NCBI GenBank assembly: GCA_945866285.1
Contig: CAMBHC010000144.1
Location: 1 to 6,817 of the forward strand
Reading direction: 5' to 3'
Length of the DNA stretch: 6,817 bases
From: Candidatus Sulfopaludibacter sp. SbA3
GTDB lineage: Bacteria > Acidobacteriota > Vicinamibacteria > Vicinamibacterales > UBA2999
Part shown: one piece after another, positions 1 to 5,153 of the stretch
Layout of the letters: every line of letters starts with the position of its first letter
How positions within the stretch are numbered: position 1 is the stretch's first letter
Made by a program: the position numbers and the translations under genes
Notes under the pieces: model-generated
The model's input: only the letters and a program-made list of their open reading frames with translations
Databases searched by the model: none
Told to the model about the DNA's origin: nothing

Positions 1-435
1 GACGATGCGCTCAAAGGGCAGCGCGAAGGGCAGATGCTGCCGTGGGCGGTCCGCGATCTGTCCGATGGCGCCATCGTCGGCAGTACCCGCTACCACGACA
101 TCGTGCCGGCGATTGATCGCGTGGAGATCGGCTATACCTGGTACGCGCAGCGCTGCCAGAAGAGCCACGTCAACACGACCTGCAAGCTAATCCTGCTGGC
201 GCATGCCTTCGAAACCCTCGGCTGCGAGGTCGTCGGCCTGCGCACCGACAACTTCAATTTTGTCTCGCAGAAGGCGATTGAGGGCATCGGCGCGAAGAAG
301 GACGGAGTGTTACGCCACCACCAGGCGCGACGCGACGGCACGGTGCGCGACTCGGTGCTGTACAGCATCCTGGCCACCGAATGGCCGGACGTGAAGCGCC
401 ACTTGGAGTTGAGGCTGGCGCGCAGGTCCGGCTAA
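1..435 (+). CDS. GNAT family N-acetyltransferase, RimJ/RimL type (5' truncated by window edge)
   Basis: The reading frame is open from base 1 to a TAA at 433-435, giving 144 visible residues; the N-terminus lies outside the window. The protein looks like the acetyl-CoA-dependent N-acetyltransferases of the Acetyltransf_3 (RimJ/RimL-like) group, which acetylate protein N-termini or small amines; the substrate cannot be told. Visible GNAT elements are the beta strands around VGSTRYHDI (residues 26-34) and VEIGYTWYA (41-49), then QKSHVNTTCKL (53-63) where the acetyl-CoA pyrophosphate loop sits, helix LAHAFETLGC (66-75), and the VGLRTDNFNFVSQKAIEGIGAKKDG block (78-102), which matches the late DxxNxxSxxxxExxGA signature. 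The classic Q/RxxGxG/A loop is replaced by QKSHVN, a variation I believe is normal in this subfamily. An internal ATG at 34 is not the true start, because coding similarity extends upstream of it. The stop codon lies in the loop of a hairpin shared with the element between this gene and speA. Confidence 0.9.
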   Translation, partial: DDALKGQREGQMLPWAVRDLSDGAIVGSTRYHDIVPAIDRVEIGYTWYAQRCQKSHVNTTCKLILLAHAFETLGCEVVGLRTDNFNFVSQKAIEGIGAKKDGVLRHHQARRDGTVRDSVLYSILATEWPDVKRHLELRLARRSG

Positions 436-477
436 AGCCGGACACCACATCAATGTAGCGTCCGCCTTTAGGCGGAC
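426..477. repeat. Twin-hairpin REP-like palindromic element between convergent gene ends
   Basis: Two perfect hairpins lie head to tail. The first, at 426-443, is GTCCGGCTAAAGCCGGAC (8-bp stem, AA loop). The second, at 460-477, is GTCCGCCTTTAGGCGGAC (8-bp stem, TT loop). Between them is a short dyad, ACAT-CA-ATGT (447-456). The whole 52 bp is itself an imperfect inverted repeat: its reverse complement matches it apart from a few substitutions, including one compensated G/C swap within each hairpin stem. The TAA stop of the GNAT gene falls in the first loop, and the second hairpin ends on the last base of the speA stop codon. The architecture is that of a BIME, meaning paired REP units. There is no U-tract after either stem, so it is not a canonical intrinsic terminator, though it could block RNA decay or read-through from both sides. 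Family membership is inferred. Confidence 0.75.
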
Positions 478-2444
478 TAGTCGGCGTTCGGATCTTCGAG
501 GTAGGTGTAGCCCTGCAGGGCGTCTTCGTAGAAGCGCAGCAGCCGTCCGGCCTGCTGATCTTCCATGCGATTGGCGTTGACCGCCATTTCCACGTCGCGG
601 CGGAGTTTGCCCATCAGCATTTCGGGATCGAACTCCACGTACTTCAGCACTTCGCGGACGGTGTCGCCCTTGATGATGTGCTCGACCCGCGCGCCTTCGG
701 TGTGGTCAATGCCGCTTTCGCCCAGCGAGATGTGCACGGCATGCGTATCGCCGAACAGGTTGTGCAGGTCGCCCAGGATCTCCTGGTACGCGCCAACCAG
801 GAACACGCCCAGGTAGTACGGCTCACCGTTGAACCGGTGGAGCATGATCGTTTTCTTGACGTCGCGGCGATCGATGAACTGGTCCATCTTTCCGTCGGAG
901 TCGCAGGTGATGTCGCTCAGCACGGCGTGTTCGGTCGGCCGCTCGTTGAGGCGATGGATCGGCATCACCGGGAACAACTGCTTGATGGCCCAGCTATCGG
1001 GAATGGACTGGAACAACGAGAAGTTGCAGAAGTACGTGTCGGAGAGCAGTTCCTCGAGCGCCTTCAGCTCTTCCGGCACATCCGGCATTTCCTTGCACAG
1101 CTTGTTGATCTTGTCGCAAATTGCCCAGTAGAGGTTCTCGGCGTGCGCGCGCTGTTCCAGCGACAAGTAGCCGCCGCTGAACAGGTTCATCGCCATGTCG
1201 AGGGCCTGCTGCGCGTCGTGGTAGGTCTCGGTGGCGTTGCGCCCGGTGACGCCGTGATAGGCCTCGATCAGGTCCACCAGCGGCTGCTCGAACTCTTCTT
1301 TCACCTCGGTTGGGATGGTCTCCTCGCCGAAGTTGAGCGTGCCCAGGACGTTGAAGATCAACATGCTGTGGTACGCCGAAATCGCGCGCCCGCTTTCGGA
1401 AATGATCGTCGGGTGCTTCACGCTCGCCTCGTCGCACACCGTCTGGATGTGATACACGACGTCGTTGGCGTATTCCTGGAGCGTGTAGTTCATGGACGAC
1501 TCGAAGTTGGTCTGCGAGCCGTCGTAGTCGACACCGAGACCACCGCCGACGTCCAGGTATTCGAGCCCGGCGCCCTGCTTGGCCAGCTCGCAGTAGACGC
1601 GCGCGGCTTCATTGAGGGCGCCCTTGATGATGCGGATGTGCGTGATCTGGCTGCCGAGGTGAAAATGCAGCAGCTTGAGGCAATCGCCCATGCCGCGTTT
1701 CTTCAGTTCCTCGAAACCGCGCAGGATTTCCGTGACCGTCAGGCCGAACTTCGAGCGAAAGCCTCCGGATGACTGCCAGCGACCCGAGCCGCGGGCGGCC
1801 AGCTTGACGCGCATGCCGATATTGGGGCGCACGCCGACCTTCTCCGCGTACTCGAGCACCATCTCGAGCTCGGTGTACTTCTCGACCACCGGGATGATCT
1901 GCCGGCCCATCTTCTGGGCCAGCATCGCCATCTCGATGAATTCGTAATCCTTGAAGCCGTTGCAGATGATCGGCGTGTCGTTGTTGGCCATGGCCGACAC
2001 CGCCAGCAGTTCCGGTTTGCTGCCGGCTTCGAGCCCGAAGCCGTACGGGGCGCCGAAGTTCAGCACCTCTTCCACCACCTGGCGCTGCTGGTTCACCTTG
2101 ATCGGGTAGACGCAGATGTACTTGCCCTGGTACTGGTTCTGCGCGATCGCACTCTGGAAGGCGCCGTGGATCTCGCCGAGCCGGTGCTTGAGGATGTCGG
2201 TGAAACGGAGCAGGATGGGAACCGCGAGGCCCCGCAGCTGCAGGCGATCGATCAGCCGCTTGAGATCCACGCCGTGCAGCGGGTCCTTGGTCGGGTGGAC
2301 TTGCAGGTGCCCCTGTTCGCCCACCGAGAAGTAACCCTGGCCCCACCGCGGGACGTCATACAGTTCGGCGGCTTCGGTGGCCGACCAAGGGGTGCTCCCG
2401 GGGCTGGTGCCCGCGCTCAGGCTTCCGCCTGCAACTTTGTTCAT
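477..2444 (-). CDS. speA: Biosynthetic arginine decarboxylase
   Basis: This PLP enzyme decarboxylates arginine to agmatine, the first step of the agmatine route to putrescine and spermidine. The 655-residue length fits the usual ~630-660 for the SpeA family (fold-type III, alanine racemase-like barrel). Numbered from the ATG at 2444, visible motifs are YPIKVNQ with the PLP-binding Lys at 116, HFHLGSQ at 260-266, the glycine-rich phosphate loop GGGLGVDYDG at 300-309, SESGRA at 349-354, the catalytic-cysteine segment DITCDSDG (Cys 514), and VGAYQEILGDLHNLFGD at 550-566. The stop is TAG (complement of 477-479). A TTG at 2507 in the same frame would add 21 residues. I prefer the ATG because the extension is encoded by AT-rich, promoter-like DNA and is unlike SpeA N-termini. 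However, the ATG lacks a well-spaced Shine-Dalgarno, while AAGAAGG lies about 11 nt before the TTG. No agmatinase or agmatine deiminase gene is visible nearby. Confidence 0.95.
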   Translation of the reverse strand: MNKVAGGSLSAGTSPGSTPWSATEAAELYDVPRWGQGYFSVGEQGHLQVHPTKDPLHGVDLKRLIDRLQLRGLAVPILLRFTDILKHRLGEIHGAFQSAIAQNQYQGKYICVYPIKVNQQRQVVEEVLNFGAPYGFGLEAGSKPELLAVSAMANNDTPIICNGFKDYEFIEMAMLAQKMGRQIIPVVEKYTELEMVLEYAEKVGVRPNIGMRVKLAARGSGRWQSSGGFRSKFGLTVTEILRGFEELKKRGMGDCLKLLHFHLGSQITHIRIIKGALNEAARVYCELAKQGAGLEYLDVGGGLGVDYDGSQTNFESSMNYTLQEYANDVVYHIQTVCDEASVKHPTIISESGRAISAYHSMLIFNVLGTLNFGEETIPTEVKEEFEQPLVDLIEAYHGVTGRNATETYHDAQQALDMAMNLFSGGYLSLEQRAHAENLYWAICDKINKLCKEMPDVPEELKALEELLSDTYFCNFSLFQSIPDSWAIKQLFPVMPIHRLNERPTEHAVLSDITCDSDGKMDQFIDRRDVKKTIMLHRFNGEPYYLGVFLVGAYQEILGDLHNLFGDTHAVHISLGESGIDHTEGARVEHIIKGDTVREVLKYVEFDPEMLMGKLRRDVEMAVNANRMEDQQAGRLLRFYEDALQGYTYLEDPNAD

Positions 2445-2527
2445 CTTCTGGATAAACAGAATAAACGGAAAAAACCTGACGGACTCATTTTTTTCGGCCC
2501 AGCCCAAAAAATGTGTAGCCTTCTTGG
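2445..2527. promoter_or_regulatory. Divergent intergenic region between speA and the thioesterase-thrB-thrC cluster
   Basis: This 83-bp gap is sharply richer in A/T than its surroundings and separates two divergent genes, so promoters for both directions are expected here. It contains an ATAAAC direct repeat at 9-bp spacing (2452-2457 and 2461-2466). It also has an A6/T7 inverted pair: CGGAAAAAA at 2466-2474 against TTTTTTTCG at 2488-2496, a 9-bp stem with one G-U pair and a 13-nt loop. I cannot assign a convincing -35/-10 pair on either strand. If speA starts at the alternative TTG (2507), most of this interval would be coding and the true gap would be only 20 bp. Confidence 0.5.
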
Positions 2528-2905
2528 ATGTCTGACCGGGTTCCCGCCATCAAGGTGCTGCTGCTGCCGAAAGACACCAACGCGCTCGGCACCATCTTCG
2601 GCGGCGTCATCCTCTCCCATATCGACCTCGCGTCGGCCGTCGAGGCGCGCAAGACCGCGCATCACCGCTACGTGACCAAGGCGATGAACGCGGTGGAGTT
2701 CCATGCCCCGGTGTTCGTCGGTGACCTGGTGAACTTCTTTACAGAAACGACACGGGTCGGCCGGACGTCGATCACGGTCAAGGTGCTGGTCGAGGCCGAA
2801 CGCTGGGGCGCCGGCCAGGGCGAGCGCGTCAAGGTGACCGAGGCGGAGGTGGTGCTGGTCGCCGTCGGCGCGGATGGCGCGCCCATCCCGATTCGCGCCG
2901 AATGA
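2528..2905 (+). CDS. YciA-like hotdog-fold acyl-CoA thioesterase
   Basis: This 125-residue protein has the single-hotdog layout of the YciA/ACOT acyl-CoA thioesterase family, which hydrolyses acyl-CoAs to free acid and CoA in the cytoplasm, usually as a hexamer. The diagnostic N-terminal block is LPKDTNALGTIFGGVILSHIDLASAVEA: DTN at 16-18, FGG at 24-26 and the family's active-site Asp at 33. VEFHAPVFVGDLV (56-68) and VGRTSITVKVLVEAE (77-91) follow, matching the conserved core strands. The ATG at 2528 is the only sensible start, since an in-frame TAG lies four codons upstream. The 12 bases before it (CCTTCTTGG side) contain no purine-rich ribosome-binding site, so initiation may be leaderless or SD-independent. 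It is the first gene of the cluster and sits 31 nt ahead of thrB. Chain-length preference cannot be inferred, and no link to threonine synthesis is evident beyond co-transcription. Confidence 0.9.
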   Translation: MSDRVPAIKVLLLPKDTNALGTIFGGVILSHIDLASAVEARKTAHHRYVTKAMNAVEFHAPVFVGDLVNFFTETTRVGRTSITVKVLVEAERWGAGQGERVKVTEAEVVLVAVGADGAPIPIRAE

Positions 2906-2911
2906 CGGCCG

Positions 2912-2938
2912 CAGATTCAGCACAGATTGGACTCAGAT
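2912..2938 (+). repeat. 11-nt-spaced CAGAT repeat running into the thrB start
   Basis: CAGATT occurs at 2912-2917 and 2923-2928, and CAGAT again at 2934-2938, each copy 11 bases apart. The third copy contains the first two bases of the thrB ATG (2937-2939). The repeat fills most of the 31-nt gap between the thioesterase stop and thrB and leaves no good Shine-Dalgarno. It may be chance, a replication-slippage repeat, or a fragment of an interspersed CACAGATT-type element. Confidence 0.45.
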
Positions 2939-3860
2939 GATTGCCGCCTACGCGCCCGGATCGGTCTCGAACGTCGCCTGTGGGTTCGACGTGCTGGGCT
3001 TCGCCCTGGACCAGCCGGGTGACATCGTCATTGCCGCCCAGAAGGATGGCCCCGGCGTCACCATCGCCGCAATCGAGGGCGATGCGGGCCGTTTGCCGCT
3101 GGATCCCGCTCGCAACACGGCCGGCGCCGCGGCGATGGCGCTGCTGGCGCGTCTGGAGACCACCCGTGGTGTGTCACTGACCATCCACAAGGGACTGCCG
3201 CTGGCGAGCGGCCTCGGCAGCAGTGGCGCCAGTGCCGTCGCTGCGGTCGTGGCCGTCAACGAACTGCTGGGACGGCCCGCGACCCTTGAGATGCTGCTGT
3301 TGTGCGCCATGGCTGGTGAGCAGGCGGGCGGTGCGTGGCATCCCGACAACGTGGCGCCCTCGCTGTATGGTGGATTCATCCTCGCCCGCAGCGCGAACCC
3401 GCCCGACATTGTCCGGCTGCCGGTTCCCGAGGGCCTGGCCTGCGCGGTCCTCCATCCGCATCTGGAAGTGCAGACCGGTGCCGCGCGTGCGTTGCTGGGC
3501 GATCAGGTGCCGCTGCGCGACGCGGTTCGCCAGTGGGGTAATGTCGGCGCGCTGGTCGCGTCGCTGTTCAATGGCGACCAGGGGTTGCTGTCGCGATCGC
3601 TCGAAGACGTGATTGCCGAGCCGAAGCGGGCCGGATTGGTTCCCGGCTTCTATCCTGTGAAAGCCGCCGCGCTGGCGGCGGGTGCGCTGGGATGCAGCTT
3701 GTCTGGTTCGGGGCCGTCGGTGTTCGCGCTGGCCAGCTCGCTCGAGGTGGCCCAGCAGATCGGTGAGGCGATGCAGCGCGCGTTCAACGCCGAGAGTGCC
3801 GTGGGCGCCGACCTGTGGGTCTCGCTCGTCGGCCGCCAGGGCGCCCGGGTGATCTCGTGA
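2937..3860 (+). CDS. thrB: Homoserine kinase
   Basis: ThrB phosphorylates L-homoserine with ATP to O-phospho-L-homoserine, the substrate of the next gene's product. The 307-residue length is typical of bacterial homoserine kinases of the GHMP superfamily. The N-terminal substrate-side motif is APGSVSNVACGFDVLGFAL (6-24). The ATP-binding GHMP loop is GLPLASGLGSSGASA (86-100). HPDNVAP (135-141) is the conserved active-site block, and SGSGPSVFAL (256-265) is the C-terminal GHMP motif. I chose the ATG at 2937 because conserved sequence begins two residues later. An in-frame ATG at 2874 would add 21 non-conserved residues and overlap the thioesterase end. No strong ribosome-binding site precedes 2937, so translation may rely on coupling to the upstream gene. 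The stop TGA (3858-3860) overlaps the thrC GTG start. Confidence 0.96.
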   Translation: MIAAYAPGSVSNVACGFDVLGFALDQPGDIVIAAQKDGPGVTIAAIEGDAGRLPLDPARNTAGAAAMALLARLETTRGVSLTIHKGLPLASGLGSSGASAVAAVVAVNELLGRPATLEMLLLCAMAGEQAGGAWHPDNVAPSLYGGFILARSANPPDIVRLPVPEGLACAVLHPHLEVQTGAARALLGDQVPLRDAVRQWGNVGALVASLFNGDQGLLSRSLEDVIAEPKRAGLVPGFYPVKAAALAAGALGCSLSGSGPSVFALASSLEVAQQIGEAMQRAFNAESAVGADLWVSLVGRQGARVIS

Positions 3861-5146
3861 TTTGCGTCAGCACGAGAGGGCAGGCGCCGGCGGTGGCGTT
3901 TCGCCAGGCCGTGGTGTCGGGGATGGCGCCCGACGGTGGACTCTATGTTCCGGCCACCCTCGAGCGCCGGCCGGCTGATTGGTGGGACGGGCTGAGGCAC
4001 GCGCCGTTTCAGGACGTCGCCGTGGCAATGGCGCAGGTCCTGCTGGGCGATGAGTTTGACGAAGGCGAGTTGGCCGCGCTGATCCCGGACGCGCTCAACT
4101 TCCCGATCCCCATCGTTCGCCTGGACGACGCGTTGCAGGCCGTGGAGTTGTTTCACGGCCCGACCTTCGCCTTCAAGGACGTCGGTGCACGTACGCTCGC
4201 GCGCCTCCTGTCGCACTTCGAGGCTGCTGACGAGCAGCCACTAACCATCCTGGTGGCGACGAGTGGCGACACCGGCAGTGCGGTCGCACAAGCGTTCTGG
4301 GGCGTCCCTCGCACGCGCGTCGTGGTCCTCTATCCAGAGGGCCAGGTCAGCCAGGTGCAAGAGGCCCAGTTCACCACCCTGGGCGGCAACATCACGGCCG
4401 TGGCGGTCCGCGGAACATTTGATGACTGCCAGCGCCTGGCGAAAGAGGCGTTCGCCGATGCCGCCCTGCGGCAGCGCGTGCGGCTGACGTCGGCCAACTC
4501 CATCAGCCTCGGGCGGTTGGTGCCCCAGATGTTCTACTACGCCTACGCGGCGCTGCAGGCCGGGCCTGAAGCGCGGGTCGTGTTCTCGGTGCCGAGCGGC
4601 AACTTCGGCAACCTGGCCGCCGGGGTGATGGCGTGGCGGATGGGGGCTCCCATCAGCGGCTTCGTCGCCGCCACCAACCTCAACGACACGGTGCCCCGGT
4701 ACCTGGAGACGGGGCACTACGAGCCACGTCCCTCGGTGGCCACGGTCGCCAATGCCATGGACGTCGGCGCCCCAAGTAACTTCGAACGCCTGCAGTGGCT
4801 GTTCGGCGGCGATCGTGCCGCAATGCGGGCGATGATTTCGGCCAACGTTCACACGAATGACGACGTCAGGCGTGCCATCGCCGAACTGCACCGCCGGTAC
4901 GGATACGTCGCCGATCCCCACACGGCGATTGCGTATCTCGGCACCCAGGCACCTCAGCACCCGAGCACTTCAGCACCTCAGCACCTTTTCTTGGCGACGG
5001 CCCATCCTGCGAAGTTTGCGGAGGTCGTAGAACCCGCGATTGGCGAGGCCGTGCCCATACCAGGTCCCCTGGCCGAGGCGCTCGCCCGGCCGCGGCTGGT
5101 TGAACGCATTGGTCCGACGCATCGGGAGCTCGCGAACTTGTTATGA
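3857..5146 (+). CDS. thrC: Threonine synthase
   Basis: ThrC converts O-phospho-L-homoserine to L-threonine using PLP. The 429-residue protein is the long form with an N-terminal domain, seen in STRG (5-8) and AVVSGMAPDGGLYVP (18-32). The PLP-binding lysine is Lys 107 in HGPTFAFKDVGAR. The cofactor-phosphate and substrate loops are ATSGDTGSA (134-142) and SVPSGNFGN (244-252). TAHPAKF (381-387) is a conserved C-terminal motif. I chose GTG at 3857, whose last two bases and following A form the thrB stop (GTGA, 4-nt overlap). This start puts the STRG motif at the usual distance from the N-terminus; an upstream ATG at 3815 would add 14 residues lying inside thrB. Residues 362-377 are encoded by a tandem octanucleotide repeat and form a low-complexity loop. 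All catalytic motifs remain intact, so the enzyme is probably active. Confidence 0.96.
   Translation: MICVSTRGQAPAVAFRQAVVSGMAPDGGLYVPATLERRPADWWDGLRHAPFQDVAVAMAQVLLGDEFDEGELAALIPDALNFPIPIVRLDDALQAVELFHGPTFAFKDVGARTLARLLSHFEAADEQPLTILVATSGDTGSAVAQAFWGVPRTRVVVLYPEGQVSQVQEAQFTTLGGNITAVAVRGTFDDCQRLAKEAFADAALRQRVRLTSANSISLGRLVPQMFYYAYAALQAGPEARVVFSVPSGNFGNLAAGVMAWRMGAPISGFVAATNLNDTVPRYLETGHYEPRPSVATVANAMDVGAPSNFERLQWLFGGDRAAMRAMISANVHTNDDVRRAIAELHRRYGYVADPHTAIAYLGTQAPQHPSTSAPQHLFLATAHPAKFAEVVEPAIGEAVPIPGPLAEALARPRLVERIGPTHRELANLL
4941..4988 (+). repeat. Six-copy octanucleotide tandem repeat (consensus GCACCTCA) inside thrC
   Basis: GCAC recurs exactly every 8 bases at 4941, 4949, 4957, 4965, 4973 and 4981. 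The units are GCACCCAG, GCACCTCA, GCACCCGA, GCACTTCA, GCACCTCA and GCACCTTT. Because 8 is not a multiple of 3, the protein repeats every 24 nt: GTQAPQHP is followed by STSAPQHL. Six units total 48 bp, or 16 codons, so the frame is kept. The tract replaces the variable stretch between the helix ending AIAYLG and the conserved FLATAHPAKF strand. Confidence 0.85.
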
Positions 5147-5153
5147 TCGGCGG

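Noticed and set aside
426..477. Classic bidirectional rho-independent terminator
   Set aside because: The stems are good, but neither is followed by a T-run on its transcribed strand and the loops are only 2 nt, so I call it a REP-like element instead.
678..1772. 364-codon open frame on the plus strand opposite speA
   Set aside because: It lies wholly antisense to a gene with clear catalytic motifs. Its translation is rich in V, E, R, Q and H with no recognisable domain, as expected for the shadow frame of a GC-rich gene.
1609..2346. 245-codon minus-strand frame overlapping speA
   Set aside because: It is an out-of-frame reading of speA on the same strand, rich in P, G, R and A, with no motif.
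2445..2507. Short hydrophobic leader peptide or signal sequence on SpeA
   Set aside because: SpeA-family biosynthetic decarboxylases like this one lack a convincing export signal here; the hydrophobic residues come from T-rich intergenic DNA read in frame from a TTG, and acidic and basic residues precede them without a cleavage site.
5119..5147. Internal promoter for pepF with TATGAT (5142-5147) as a -10 box
   Set aside because: The hexamer overlaps the thrC stop by chance of codon use, and no -35-like sequence sits about 17 bp upstream.
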